Assembly: GCA_033961575.1 (NCBI GenBank) | Contig: CM066737.1 | Span: 50,630,771 to 50,694,770, forward strand | Direction of reading: 5' to 3' | Source of the DNA: Aselliscus stoliczkanus | Taxonomy: Eukaryota > Chordata > Mammalia > Chiroptera > Hipposideridae | DNA length: 64,000 bases | Shown: positions 44,597 to 56,340 of the stretch, in pieces | How positions within the stretch are numbered: position 1 is the stretch's first letter | Layout: each line of letters begins with the position of its first letter | Translations under genes and position numbers: made by a program | The notes under the pieces: model-generated | Database searches by the model: none | What the model was told of the DNA's origin: nothing | The model's input: only the letters and a program-made list of their open reading frames with translations

Positions 44597-44909
44597 AAAT
44601 TCAACAATAAAAAGACAAATAACCCAATTAAAAAGTGGGCTAAGGATCTGAATAGACATTTCTCTAAAGAAGACATACAAATGGCCAATATGCACATGAA
44701 AAGATGCTCAATATCATTGGTCATTAGGGAAATGCAAATTAAATCCACAATGAAGTACCACTTCACACCCACAAGCCAGGTGAAAATAAAAGATGCAAGT
44801 GTTCATGATGATATGGAGAAATTGGAAAACTCACATACAGCTGGTCTAGTAAAATGATGCTGCAACACTGGAAAACAATATGGGGGTTCCTCAAAAAGTT
44901 CAACATAGA

Positions 44910-45333
44910 GGGCCAGCCTAGTGGCTCGTTGGTTAACAGTTGGCTTGGGATGCCAGCTCTGAGAAGCAGGACCCTGGTTCAGATCCCACATGAGGGCCAG
45001 TGACGCTGTGCCCTGTACAGCTAAGATGGTGAACAACAGCTCGACCTGGAGCTGGGCTGCTGTGAGTCACAAGCAATGGTGTAGGCTGCAGTCCCTGCTT
45101 TAGTGGGCTGCCATAGGCTACCATGAGTGGCCGGCAGCCAGCGTGAGCTGCCATGAGCTGCAGTGAGCGACCATCCAGAGGCCAGCGACCGATCTGCCTC
45201 AGCTGGGAAGAGCACAATGATAATACCAACATGGGCCAGTGAAGCGATGTCCTCCACAACTAGACTGAAGAACAAAAGGACAGCAACTTGTCTGTTCCCC
45301 TTCCCCGATTTACCAATAAAATCTTAAAAAAAA
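44910..45333 (+). mobile_element. Type B SINE
   Basis: Full length; tail TTTACCAATAAAATCTT. TSD AAAAAGTTCAAC on both sides. Confidence 0.95.
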
Positions 45334-45867
45334 AAAAGTTCAACTCTGTGTCTGTGGGTATCTCCAGAGAAATGTCCACATAAAACCTTATACATGGATG
45401 TTCATAGCAGCATTATTCATAATAGCTAGAAGATGGAAACAACCCAAATACTCATCAACAGATTAACTGATAAAATGTCAGATATCCATATACTGGAATA
45501 CCATTTGGCCATAAAAAGGAATGAAGTACTGATACATGCTAAAACATGGGTGAACATTTAAAACAGTATACTTAGTGAAAGAAGCCAGTCAAAATAGACC
45601 CTATACTATATGACTTAATCTCCATAGGCAAATCTATAGAGACAGAAAGCAGATTCGCTATTGCTTAGAGCTAGGAATATGGGGAAAGGTGGGGAAGATG
45701 GGGAAACTAAATGGTTTGGAGCTTCTTTTTGAGGTGATGAAAATGTACTAAATTGACTATGGTGATAGCTGCACATACCTGTGAATATACTAAAAACCAC
45801 TGATTGAACATTTTACAGGGGTGAATTGTATAGTAAATGAATTATATCTCAATAAACTTTTTTGAAA

Positions 45868-46228
45868 CATCAAATGGCTCCTTATTGCTTGTTAAATAAA
45901 GCCCAAACTCTTTAATTTGGCATCCAAGTGCCTCCCCTCACCCTCATCATTTGATGCCCCCAGCCAGCATTATTGCTTATTACTCTTTTTCACCTGCCTT
46001 TCTATCAAACCAAAATGATTTATTCACCACGTTACCCATATACCCCATGCAGTTTCCCATCTTTGTCTTTCCTCACTATTTCTTTACCCTGGATCTCTCT
46101 CCTCACAGCTCACCTTTAAATTTTTATATCCTGTTGCTCTCACAAGGCCCAGTTCAAATGCTCCCTCCTATGCAAATCCTTCCCTGTTATTCAACCCTCA
46201 CATAATAGGCCCTCAAAAAATTCTTTAC
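45868..46228 (+). mobile_element. L2 LINE fragment
   Basis: ATCAAATGGCTCCTTATTGC, AAAGCCCAAACTCTTTAATT, GGCATCCAAGTGCCTCCCC and CCCAGTTCAAATGCTCCC follow the L2 3' ORF order. Confidence 0.75.
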
Positions 46229-46230
46229 TC

Positions 46231-46458
46231 GGATGGCCGGGTGGCTCAGTTGGTTTGAGTGCATGCTCTTATCAACAAGGTTGCTGGTTGAACTCCCGCA
46301 TGGGATGGTGGGCTGCACCCCCCACAACTAGATTGAAAGTGGCAACTAGACTTGGAGCTGAGCTGTGCTCTCCGCAACTCAGACTGAAGGACAACAACTT
46401 GACTTGGAACTGATGGGTCCTGGAAAAAGAAATCTGTTCCCCAATAAAGTTTTAAAAA
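46231..46458 (+). mobile_element. Type E SINE (Rhin-1-like)
   Basis: GGATGGCCGGGTGGCTCAG head, box B GCTGGTTGAACTCCC, linker GCATGGGATGGTGGGC, then CTGAAGGACAACAACTTG, GATGGGTCCTGG and CCCCAATAAAGTTTT. Second copy of the type seen at 31285. Confidence 0.85.
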
Positions 46459-46614
46459 ATATACATTTATTGAAAAAATAAAGGTAAGTAGTCTTCCCAT
46501 ATGATAGTTGCCACTGCCAGACAATCCTCTCAAAGCCACAACTGCACTTCTCCTGTCCTTTCCTAGTCACAACAGCAGCCCACTGTTTTAGCCCCCTTAC
46601 AAAGTCCCTGAGAT

Positions 46615-46721
46615 GGAGCCGGCCAAGTAGCGCGGTGGTTAAGCACTGGCTTGGGAAGCCAGTGGCCCAGGTTCAGGTCCCACATATGAGGGTCAGTTAC
46701 ACTGCCCTCAGAAAAAAAAAA
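46615..46721 (+). mobile_element. Type S SINE, 5' part of a composite insertion
   Basis: Head GGAGCCGGCCAAGTAGCG to CTGCCCTCAGAAAAAAAAA. The 15-bp sequence CAAAGTCCCTGAGAT precedes it (46600-46614) and recurs only after the following L1 piece (47158-47172). Confidence 0.93.
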
Positions 46722-47157
46722 TAGGCAACTACAACATTGCCACAGGGATATGAAAGACAGTTTGGGGAATATAATTAATGTTGTAAACATTTTGTGGGGT
46801 GGCAGATGGTCACACGTCTTGTTAGGAAGACCATTTCATGGATGGAGTAGAGGCTTGATCACTGCACTGTACACCTGAAGCTGAGGTTGTATAATATTGT
46901 ATACCAACTGTAATTGAATATATAGATAGTCACGGGATGTGGATTATACTGTAGAAGGGAGTCAGAGGAAGTGTAATAGATATATATAATATGGGGGGAG
47001 GAGTGGGGTGGTGAACTGGGGTAGGGGAGTTGTCACTTTGAGGGGTAAAAAGTATAACTATTGCACTGTGTTGTACACCTGAAGCTAATTAAAAATAAAT
47101 AAATAAATAAAAAGAAATGAATGTAATTATAAAAATGAAAAAAACAAACAAAAACAC
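46722..47157 (+). mobile_element. Truncated L1 3' UTR joined to a SINE
   Basis: Close match to the 3' UTR of L1 copy 2 (GGATATGAAAGACAGTTTGG, GTGGGGTGGCAGATGGTCAC, TTGTACACCTGAAGC), ending in AATAAATAAATA and an A-rich tail. It shares one TSD pair with the SINE before it. Confidence 0.93.
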
Positions 47158-47247
47158 CAAAGTCCCTGAGATAGATTCCAAACGGCTATTCTCTACCTCT
47201 CCCCAAACCCTGCCTTTGATCAACAAAGCACTGACATTACATTATAC

Positions 47248-47375
47248 CAGGGCTGCCGAGTATAGTTGTGTAGGTTGTACACTGCACAACCCTAGTGGCG
47301 CCATTCAATTTTAGTCTATGTGAATGGCACGCTTTCCTAGGGTTGTGCAGTACATAGCCATTCGAGGCAGCCCTG
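47248..47375. mobile_element. 128-bp palindromic MITE
   Basis: Left end CAGGGCTGCCGAGTA, right end (reverse complement) CAGGGCTGCCTCGAA. Internally TGCACAACCCTAGTGGCGCC on the left mirrors TGCACAACCCTAGGAAAGCG read from the right. No clear TSD, so its class is open. I cannot name the family. Confidence 0.65.
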
Positions 47376-47389
47376 CTTGCAAACATCAA

Positions 47390-47858
47390 TAGAATTTGGG
47401 AACAATGCCAAAAAAAGCACTCAGTGAAAGAATCACTATAACTATATTGCTCTTGAGAAGTAGGAATTTCCCAAATCTTATCAAGAAGATCAGAAAGAAA
47501 TTCAGGAGAATAACATGGTCATAGCACTCACACAGTATTTGTATGGAATTAGAAACCAGGAGCATCCAAGAGAAAAACTGTCATTGAGGTTTTTCCAGCA
47601 GTGGAGAGGAAAGGATTCACATTCTGGTCTATACAGAGATGTAATATATCTACATGGTCACTCTCATGAGACCCTTCAACTCCATTAGATCCCGATTTTA
47701 GGCTTTCAAATAAGCTCCTGTTTAATTTGGCTTCAGGAACCTTGCTATCAGGAAGGGTATGACCTGGCTGATGGATACAATTGTTAAGTCTTTATATAGG
47801 CTTTTCTCCCATCATCAATCCATTCATCCAACTTGTGGTTTATCAAGAAGTCTTCTCA
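47390..47858. other. Unassigned sequence
   Basis: Nothing recognised. Confidence 0.4.
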
Positions 47859-48281
47859 GGCCGGCCGAGTGGAGCAGTGGTTAAGAGCTGGTTTGGGAAT
47901 GCAGTGGCCCCGGTTCGGATCCCACATATGAGAGCCAGTGACACTGCCCTCCACAGCTAACAATAGCTCCTCCTGGAGCTGGGTTGTGCGAGCCCCGGCG
48001 ACAGTGTAGGCTGCAGCCCCTGCTGCAGTGGGCGGCCATAGGCTACAGTGTGTGGCCGGCAGCCAGCGTGAGCTGCCAATTGCTGTGGTGAGCGACATCC
48101 AGAGGCTGGCGACCAATCTGCCTCATCCGGGAAGAGCGCAATGACGATACCAACATGGGCCAGTGAAGCAACGTCCTCCGCAACTAGACTGAAGAACAAA
48201 AAAGGACAACTTGCCTGTTCCCCTGCCCCAATTCCCCAACGCTGTTCCCCTCCCCCAATTCCCCAATAAAATCTTTAAAAA
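47859..48281 (+). mobile_element. Type B SINE
   Basis: Full length; tail CCCCAATAAAATCTTTAAAAA. Flanks AAGAAGTCTTCT and ACGAAGTCTTCG mark a diverged TSD. Confidence 0.94.
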
Positions 48282-48590
48282 CGAAGTCTTCGGTGAGGTT
48301 GGGGAGTGTGAAACCAACACCCCTGGGTAAGGTAATAAAAATCAGGTTTTCAACCCATAAGCCACGTTGCAGAATTAGGGTTCATGTCAACTCCACCAAG
48401 ACAGATACTCTCTAAAGCTCGGCCGCTCCCCTCCCCCCACCGAGTTCTACCTCTAAACTGCAATTACTAATGCAGGACCCTCCAAAATGGGGAGTCATAA
48501 ATGACTGGAGATATTGGCTTTGAGGACAGGTAAGCACGTAGTAGAGTCTGAGTATACCAAATGTTGAGTTTGTTACTTCTTTTCGTCTCC
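48282..48590. other. Unassigned sequence
   Basis: Nothing recognised. Confidence 0.4.
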
Positions 48591-48790
48591 ACTTCAGTTC
48601 AGTTTAGCCTCCCACTTTCACATTTGCTGTACCTGGCATATTTCATTCCACTTCTTCTACCTCCTCCAGAGATTTTCTGCATAAACCAGCCAAATTGATC
48701 ATTCCTTTTCTGAACTCCATTTGTACTCAGTGTTACTATGCACTTATTGCCCCATTAGTCTCCTACTGTTGTTAGTAATAATAACAGTAG
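48591..48790 (+). mobile_element. Possible L2 fragment
   Basis: Pyrimidine-rich text with GCTGTACCTGGCATATTTC and ACTTATTGCCCCATTAG weakly fits L2. Low certainty. Confidence 0.3.
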
Positions 48791-48807
48791 TAGTAATAAT
48801 AATAATG

Positions 48808-49075
48808 GAAGCAACTATTCTTTATTGAGTGTTACTACACTCAATACTATATGCCTGGCACTCATCTTTCACATATTATTTCATATATTCCTTATAGCAA
48901 TCCAATGAAGTAGGTACTATTTCCTCACCTTACCCCTCCCCATTTGCACACGAGGAAACCAAACTAAGGAAAAGTTAAGTAACTAGGCTAAGCTCATACA
49001 AGTTATACGTAAGTGAAAGTCAGGACTTGAACCCAGAACTGATGGTGTCTGCAGCCAATACTGCCTTTTGTCTCC
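48808..49075 (-). mobile_element. MIR SINE
   Basis: Reverse MIR: TTATTGAGTGTTACTAC, TGCCTGGCACTC, GAAGTAGGTACTATTTCC, ACGAGGAAACCAAACTAAGG and CAGGACTTGAACCCAG in the expected reversed order. Confidence 0.9.
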
Positions 49076-49612
49076 CCTATATGATACATGGACTTTTGAG
49101 GAGTCTCCTCTGCCTCTACTCCCCATAGGGTGTAAAACAGTGTAAGACCCATAAAAGTTCCCCAGGAAATATGTGCAAGTGTGACTCTGCTCCCTGGCCA
49201 GAGCCCAGCCCGGGACACAAGCTAGAAGAGAAGGGATGAAGGGCAGTGAGTACAGACAGGCTTCACCTTTCAGAGAGCCACATGGGTCCACCTCCTCTGA
49301 CCTATTTACAAGAGGATCAAGCTGCTGCCTTGACTTGAATCCCAGAAAAATATTTAGAACAGGATGACCTGGTTGTCTTAAAACTATTCCAGACAGCTCT
49401 AAAGGAACAGAACCAAGGCCAACCAATGGGAGACATGAATATTATCCAGTCCCCTGCAGGAAAAGGACCAACTGTGTCAGGGTCATAGCCATGTGGGCCA
49501 GCAAATGTTTACAGCCCTTTGCCACCGAGAAACTATGTGACTATGGTCAAGAATTTGTGGGGATGGGGAAGAGGAAATAGGAGTATTTTCAAAGAAGGGA
49601 ATTCTTTTTTTC
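49076..49612. other. Unassigned sequence
   Basis: A reverse open frame of 147 codons (48983-49426) overlaps the MIR and has no recognised domain; not called a gene. Confidence 0.35.
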
Positions 49613-50076
49613 TTTTTTCTTTTTTTATTGGGGAATTGGGGGCAGGGAACAGCATTGGGGAACGGGGGAAGGGGAACAGACAAGTTGTTGTCCTTTTGTT
49701 CTTCAGTCTAGTTGTGGAAGACGTTGCCTCACTGGCCTATGTTGGTATTATCATTGCGCAATTCTCGGTGAGGCAGATTGGTCGTCGACCTCTGGATGGC
49801 CGCTCATGGTGGCTCTTGGCAGCTCACACCGGCTGCTGGCTGCTAAGGCTGGCTGCCAGCCACTCACTGAAGTCTATGGCAGTCCACTGCAGCAGGGGCT
49901 GCAGCTATGCCATCTGCGGGGACTCACGTAGCCCAGCTCCAGGTGGAGGTGTTGTTCACCATCTTAGCTGTAGAGGGCAGTGTCACTGGCCCTCATACAT
50001 GGGATCCAAACCGGAGCCACTGGCGTCCCAAGCCAGCTCCCAACCAACGCGCCACATGGCCGGCCCTCTTTTTTCT
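49613..50076 (-). mobile_element. Type B SINE
   Basis: Reverse orientation; TTTTATTGGGGAATTGGGGG at the left, GGCCGGCCC at the right. The target is T-rich, so the TSD is ambiguous. Confidence 0.93.
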
Positions 50077-50587
50077 TTTTAAGGCCTCTTTAAGCCTCAG
50101 TTTTCTCATCTTTAAAAACAGGAATAGGAATACCTACCACTTGCAGTGCTGCTAAGGTATAAAATAAGAATGTAATAAAAGTACCTATCACCCAGTGACT
50201 GCATCAGTTTGTCCTTGCTGGAGCTCTGTGCACACAGAGAGATACAGGACATGCTTCCTGTCTGCAAAAACTCAGTGTGTCTGACAAAGGTATTCTGATG
50301 TATAGTACTGCTAATACTCTGTCAACCAGTGATAAAGCTGGCAGTTAGGTTACCCTCACTCTCAGCAGGCCATTTCGCCAAATGGTGGAAAAGAAGAACA
50401 CTGATGGCAAGAATAGAGGTTGAGGGTTATGTTTTCGCTTCCAGTCTCCCATCCACACCTTTATATTAGAAAATATGGGAAAGGGACTCTATCAACCACT
50501 ATTTTGGAAGAGATGTCATATAAACTCTGTTCTTTTCCTTCACAACACTCATCAACATTTCTCATTTTCTAGTAGATGTATTTCTGT
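50077..50587. other. Unassigned sequence
   Basis: The first 100 bp may be a MIR end (TTAAGCCTCAGTTTTCTC, ACAGGAATAGGAATACC). Nothing else recognised. Confidence 0.35.
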
Positions 50588-50735
50588 TAAATGTCAAGCT
50601 TCCCTGCTAGGCTGTAAGCTCTTGGAGGGCAGTGGCTGTGTGCTGGTCCTTATTGAAGATCCAGAAGGTAACACAGTGCGTAGAATATATAAGATGTTCA
50701 TCAGACACTTACTGAATGAATAAATGAAATAAACA
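50588..50735 (+). mobile_element. L2 3' end
   Basis: CTAGGCTGTAAGCTCTTGG, AGGGCAGTGGCTGTG, then TTACTGAATGAATAAATGA, the L2 terminus. Confidence 0.8.
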
Positions 50736-50859
50736 AACAGATGTCTCTATGGTAAATGGATAGACTTGTACCTAATCGAATGCACCTTAAAATATTCAAG
50801 CCTTGTTTATGAACAGAGTATCTCTCAAGATTTCCAAGAAACTCATAGTGGTGGTTTGT

Positions 50860-51120
50860 TTCTGGGGAAAAAGGCACAGTGGAGTAGAAATCAGAAGTTG
50901 GAAGGAATCATACATGCTATTTTATTCCTTTCAAATTGTTTGAGTTTTTAAATAACAATCAAATATAAAATCTGAAGGAGAAATATGCTTCCAGTGGTTA
51001 TCTCTAGAGACTGACTTCTAGGGGACTTTTATTTGCAATGTGTCATATACTTGTAATATTTCAGATGTGGATCATTAACGTGTTTTGCTTTTATGATAGA
51101 ACACCCACGATAAAAAGGGA
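50860..51120 (+). mobile_element. Old L1 3' UTR, tentative
   Basis: CCAGTGGTTATCTCTAGAG, then GGACTTTTATTTGC and TTTTGCTTTTATGATAG fit the terminal pattern of old L1s. Confidence 0.4.
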
Positions 51121-51577
51121 ATTTCACAAAGAATAAATGTATGGTGCCAAACCCTGCTAACCATCTGAGGTATGAAAATGGAATTAGCTTGGAGTTGGGG
51201 AAGGTTCAAAAACCTGGAAAGCTCTGTGCAAACTGTACTGGGGAAAGGAAAGTGAAACTGCTATTCCTCCCCACAAATAAGCTCTTTCTTCAAGGAACTG
51301 GAAAGATTTATTTTAATCCCTGAAACTGCCTCAAGCCACTATTACAGCCCAGATATCAAGCCAGCTGGATAACTAGATATTTTTAAAGGGAAGGTGCCTC
51401 TCTTTTCTGTGTGACAGCAATGACAGTGTGGTGACAGTGGGCCTCTTTAACTCCTCAAGCTTTACTGGTCCCATCTTCCAGGCAGGAAAAACTAAGGTAC
51501 AGAAAATTTGATCATATTTCCCTCACCTGTCTCAAACAGCCCAGAATCTAGGTGCTTGGCTTTGCTGCTAAAACTCA
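51121..51577. other. Unassigned sequence
   Basis: Nothing recognised. Confidence 0.4.
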
Positions 51578-51880
51578 ATGGTTTAAATGCTGAATGCACA
51601 TTAGAATCACTTAGGCCATTTATTTAAAGTAAAATACCGGGCCAGCCAAGTGGCGCGGTGGTTAAGCGCTGGCTTGGGAAGCCAGCGGCCCCGGTTTGGG
51701 TCCCACATATGAGGGCCAGTCACACTGCCCTCAAAAAAAAAAAAGCTAATTCCTGGGGTCCATCCCTCAAGATCCTGACTCAACTTGTCAGGCCTGTGGC
51801 CTGGACCACACTACTTTAGAGTGTTCCAGGTGATGTAAATATACAGCCAGGTTCAAAAACCACACTTCTACCTACTGCTG
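51578..51880 (+). mobile_element. MER5-like hAT element, split by a SINE
   Basis: AATGCACATTAGAATCAC, then CTAATTCCTGGGGTCC, AGAGTGTTCCAGGTGATG and GTTCAAAAACCACAC follow the MER5A pattern with decayed ends. A type S SINE occupies 51639-51743. Confidence 0.7.
51639..51743 (+). mobile_element. Type S SINE
   Basis: Full head and A tail, inside the MER5-like element. Confidence 0.94.
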
Positions 51881-54084
51881 AATACCCTAGTATCCTTAGA
51901 GAAAGAGCGGTCTGTCCCTATTTTTGAAACTTTTCTTTAAGCAGTATATTCCCCTCAAAAAAATGCATGCTGAAGGCATGCTGAAGAAGTCTGTAACCAA
52001 GACAACAAGCTGGGAGCACAAAGAGATAATAGGTCTCTGTGATTTGAAACCAAAGGAAGCAGAAGAGGAAAAGTAGAGAAGTCTGAAAGCAGACACTGAA
52101 AAACAGAGAGGAAACTAGAGAACAAAGGCATGGTGTCAGAGAGAGCGCCTGGGTGTGTCGGCACATCAAACTCCTAGTTCAGTCTTCCAAACTGGACACC
52201 CTGACACAGATGCCCTAAAGATGGAAGGCAACCCTGAAGTGGCAAATTAAACCCTTAAAAACATGGTTTCCTCTCAATCAAATTTCTAGGGGTTAAAAAG
52301 GGGAACATTCGCTGTTGCAGAGGTTACAGACCAATTTTTTTTCCTCCAAGCCCTTTCTCGCTTCCCACTTCCACCTGACTGTACAGTAAAGAAGAAAAAA
52401 TAAAGAATGACAAACATGAAATCAGCATGTGCCTGAATTTTTTAAAAAGCCCTCTCCCTCTGTATGAGCTCTGACCCTGGAGCTTGAGTTCTGTTCCCAA
52501 GCTGGGAAGCACTGAGATGGATGGATGAAAGCGCTGCAAACTGAAGGCCATGGAGTTGGCCTTTTGTCCTCTTTTTCAGGCAGGGGCTATTCTAGAAGGC
52601 AGACATGAAAAGGAAAATTCAGCTTATGATGAGCTGAAATTGGACAAAATGTGATGAGGCATAAATGGGGAAAAATAAGAAAATAAAAGAGGAAAATGGG
52701 CCTTTCATTACCAATAGGGGTTCTTTTCTGAAAACTACTTCAAATTACAGCACTTTCCACATTCAGTTCACTCCTGGAAGCTTTGCATTGTACCTAGAAG
52801 CAAAACTATTTTGCCATATGTTATGAGGAGAAACTGAGGCAGATGCAAATGGCCCACAATTCAGTGCTTTGGTAATCACAAGGGAGAGGGGGAAGGAAAT
52901 ACATGACTTCAAGAATAGCCCATCTACGCTTATTCTATATCCCTCAGTCCAGACAGCCGAGAGTTTATTCAGAGGGACATTAAAGAAGGGGCACACAAGC
53001 AAAACTGTGATGGAGCCAACTGTAGATAGTTTGAAGGAATACAACACTATAAATTATCTTTTCTTAAAGGAACTCAATGAATGGTGCTTTCCTTTATTAT
53101 TCATTATGATACTGGCCCACCCGTCTCTGAGGGTTTTGGGTGGCTTGGAGGAAGGATGCTTGGCTCTCCTAAGGTTTGAGGTTGGCTTTTAGGCTTATGA
53201 TCTTTTTAATTAGCCACCTGCTGGTTGTTTCCTTCACAACAGGGAGAAATCACCAGCCTGATGTGAGTGAGACTCTTGGAAGGAAGGCAAGTGGGAAAAT
53301 GAGCTATGCTGTCCTCTCCAGACAGCCACATACCTTCCACAAGAATCCAACTCTGGATAACAGGCTTACACCTGCGAAAGCACTACTTTCTGTTTCCCTC
53401 CAGGGGCTTACAAATCGGCCTTTCTCCTAAATGCCTTTGAACCTCACTTAGGTGACCGCTGGTGCTGTGTCCTTAATTCAGTCCTATGGCAGATTCTATT
53501 CTGCACAGAAGCGACCCACAGGAGTCAAACCAAGAAGTACAAATGACAGTAAGCAACAGGTATTTAAGGTAACATGCAATTTTTAATAGCTGAGGCAGGG
53601 CCCCAAACCAAATGGCCTAAGGCTCCTCCTCGCTCTGTAGGAACTACATAAAATGAATAATAATAATAACAACAACATCACTTATCAAGCCACCAATGAA
53701 GTGCTTGATGATATAAAAAAAATCACACCAGCAGAGTGATTTCAGCAAATCGCATAATCACAAAATACCCCCTGAGCATTCAGTCATGTTCTACAATCTC
53801 TACAGATGTAGAATCATAGAATAATGAAAAGCTACCTGTTATGTCTCAATTCTGTAAGCAATGCCTTGGGTAAGCTGTACTCCCTTCAGTCTCTTCCAAG
53901 CCCTGCATTAATGACTCAAACCTATATTACACAATGTACTTTCTGCATTACTTCACCCTCCTCTTTCCCCCAATCCATCACCAGTAGTGACCTGGATCAA
54001 GTGATTTGAGATTGCTTCAAATATCCACAGAAGGATAAGTTGTTTCAATGCATACAGACTTTATTATTGAATGCATACCTCTGG
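51881..54084. other. Longest stretch without a recognised repeat
   Basis: 2.2 kb with no repeat or exon I recognise. Open frames up to 107 codons (52869-53192 plus strand) lack known domains and splice context. Likely unique host intron or intergenic DNA. Confidence 0.4.
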
Positions 54085-54225
54085 AAGAACATACACTGGC
54101 CTGGGAGTCAGAAGCCTAGAATCTAATCCGAGAAAAGCTGCTAATTAATTATGGACTTGGGCAAGAAAACTTTCCCTCTCTAAATGTTGGAGCCCAAATC
54201 TGTAAAAGAGGGTTGGACCAGATTT
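54085..54225 (+). mobile_element. Possible MIR-type fragment
   Basis: GGCCTGGGAGTCAGAAG, CTAATTAATTATGGACTTGG and CAAGAAAACTTTCCC weakly follow the MIR core. Confidence 0.4.
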
Positions 54226-54599
54226 GTGATTTTCATCACGGTTTAGCAGCCAATGGGTTCGTCTCATCAGGTGAGAGGGGCAAGGCAAGTTATTTATTAT
54301 GAATGATAAACTACAGAAGTTTACAAATTATCTGCATATACAAGTATATTCATTTGCACATTATCCCTCTGACAATTCACTCTTTCTCACTTGCATTCCT
54401 ATGTGCTTTCTTCAATCGAAGAGCAAAACTGAGTTACAGATACAGTGGTTGGAAATTCTGCATAACCCCAACATTATCTTATAGGTGCAACCCTCAGCCT
54501 AGTCTACTGGGCATGCTAAGACTATCCATCATATGTCTAGTAGCTACAAAAAATTTGAGAACCTCTGGAACAGATCATTTATTCACTTGCCATATATAG

Positions 54600-55190
54600 T
54601 TATTAAGAAGCTACTACCCATCAGACACTATGCAAAGTGCTGATGAGGCCACAGTGAGTAACACAGAGACATGGCCCTTGTTTTTTGTGCAATATGCAGT
54701 CTGGTAGGAGGGAGAAGAAATGACATAAAACATGCAAATCACACTATAATAAAAACTGATCAGAGTTGGGCTGGCCGAGTGGCACAGTGGTTAAGAGCTG
54801 GCTTGGGATGCCAGTGGCCGGGGTTCGAATCCCACATATGAGGGCCAGTGACACTACCTTCTAAAAAAAAAACTGATTAGCACTCTCAGAGCCTGTAACA
54901 AAGCCAGCAATTGGTCAGCAGGTGGCAGGGGGTGGGGAGAGGTTTCAGGCAGAGGGAAGAGCATGCATGGGTAAAGGCTTCAGGGGCCCAGAGGTTATAA
55001 AGACATGTTCAGGGAACTCAGAGTGTCTCCTTTTGCCTGGATAATATATAATGTCCAGGGAAACATGGTAAGAGGTGATGCTGGAGAGCTGAGCAGAAGT
55101 GAGATCACTAAGCAAGGCCTACGAAGCTATGTGAAGGAGTTTGAATTATTCCCTCCAACAATAAATCCCTATGATGCTGTTCAGAGAGTA
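54600..55190 (-). mobile_element. L2 LINE fragment, split by a SINE
   Basis: Reverse L2: TATTAAGAAGCTACTACCC, CATGGCCCTTGTTTT, AGGCAGAGGGAAGAGC and GGGTAAAGGCTTCAGG in the reversed order of the 3' ORF and UTR. A type S SINE lies at 54768-54868. Confidence 0.7.
54768..54868 (+). mobile_element. Type S SINE
   Basis: Full head; TSD AAAAACTGATCAG and AAAAACTGATTAG. Confidence 0.94.
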
Positions 55191-56030
55191 AAGGTGGGAT
55201 GTGTGTCTAGGGTCACAGGTCTGAAACCCCTTTTTCCCCCATAAATTCACTGTTAGGAATCCCATTACAGTTCGACTCTACTTCAGATTAAATATTCTTA
55301 GTCTTTTGCTAGCTGGTCTGGGAACCTGGTCCCCAAGAATATTGTGTCCATGGGAAAGTGCAATCTGAATTCTAAACAGACTACCAAAGAAACATTATAA
55401 ACAAAACCCATTCAACAGTTGTTAGGGAATGCCTGGCAAGCAATGAAACACAGGACCTTGCTTTATTCCACAGAGCCAGTGTTTGAAAAATAGACTGAAC
55501 ACTATGACCACTGTCTTAAAATAAACACAATATCCTCATTTTGATTAATAGGGTTATATATAAGTACCACCATTGAGTGGCATCATGTAGTGCCCATTTA
55601 TATATTTAAATTACCACAAAAGCCCAAATACGTTGGAGATGACTGGCTATTTTCACTCTAAATAAAGAGAATGCAGAAATAGAGAAGAGGGTGGTCTCTT
55701 TAGAAGGGAACATGAATGCAAACCAAGTCTGTAACTAACACACAATCTTCTTGTGTCTCTGCCCAAACAACTCTCAATTACCCAGGCAGTAATTCAGCAA
55801 ATATTTAAATACCAAATGCCATCTAATTTCCCATGATGGCATTTCCGTTTTCCTTCACTTTCTTTTCAATAGAGAACCCCTATCTACTTGCACTAAGAAA
55901 AACACCCTCTGACACGGAGAATGCCCCACTTTCCTCACCCACTCACTTGGTCTACTAACAGTGCGAGAAATCAAAGTGTTGGTAGTTTCCCAGAACCACC
56001 CTCCAAATCCCGTCAAGTCATTTTACAGAG
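55191..56030. other. Unassigned sequence
   Basis: Nothing recognised. Confidence 0.4.
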
Positions 56031-56340
56031 TAGTCATTCTCAAAGTTGAGTGTGCATAAATATCACCCAGAGACGGGTGGGGTAAATACATATTCCCAGG
56101 TCAATTCCCCTCCCCCTTATATGGACTCAATAAGTCTGAGCTAGGACCCAGCAATCAGCATTTTTAAAAAGCAACCAAGGTGGGCCGGCAGAGTGGCACA
56201 TTGGTTAAGAGCTGGCTTGGGACACCAGCAGCCCCGGTTCAGATCCCACATGAGGGCCAGTAACACTGCCCTCTTAAAAAAAAAAAAAAAAAGCAACCAA
56301 GGTAACTGGCACAAGTGGCTCAAGAATCAAACTTGGAGAA
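56031..56340 (+). mobile_element. MER5-like hAT element, split by a SINE
   Basis: TAGTCATTCTCAAAGTTGAG, TGCATAAATATCACCC, GACCCAGCAATCAGCATTT keep the MER5A order. The SINE at 56182-56286 lies within it. Confidence 0.65.
56182..56286 (+). mobile_element. Type S SINE
   Basis: Full head; perfect 16-bp TSD AAAAAGCAACCAAGGT at 56166-56181 and 56287-56302. Confidence 0.97.

Larger units (their letters stand above)
44222..45865 (+). pseudogene. Older L1 ORF2 C-terminus and 3' UTR
   Basis: A 5'-truncated L1. From 44222 it reads the ORF2 C-terminal region (AATCATAAAACTCTTAAAAG, GGCAGTGTCAAGAAAGTAAA). After a type S SINE it continues ([20 protein letters not shown] in the stretch 44597-44857). After a type B SINE (44910-45333) comes GAAATGTCCACATAAAACC and the 3' UTR to AATAAACTTTTTTG. 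The reading frame is broken in several places. It differs enough from copies 1-3 to be an older subfamily. Not functional. Confidence 0.75.

Noticed and set aside
48983..49426. 147-codon reverse frame as an exon
   Set aside because: Overlaps a MIR element, has no domain, and no matching splice context was seen.
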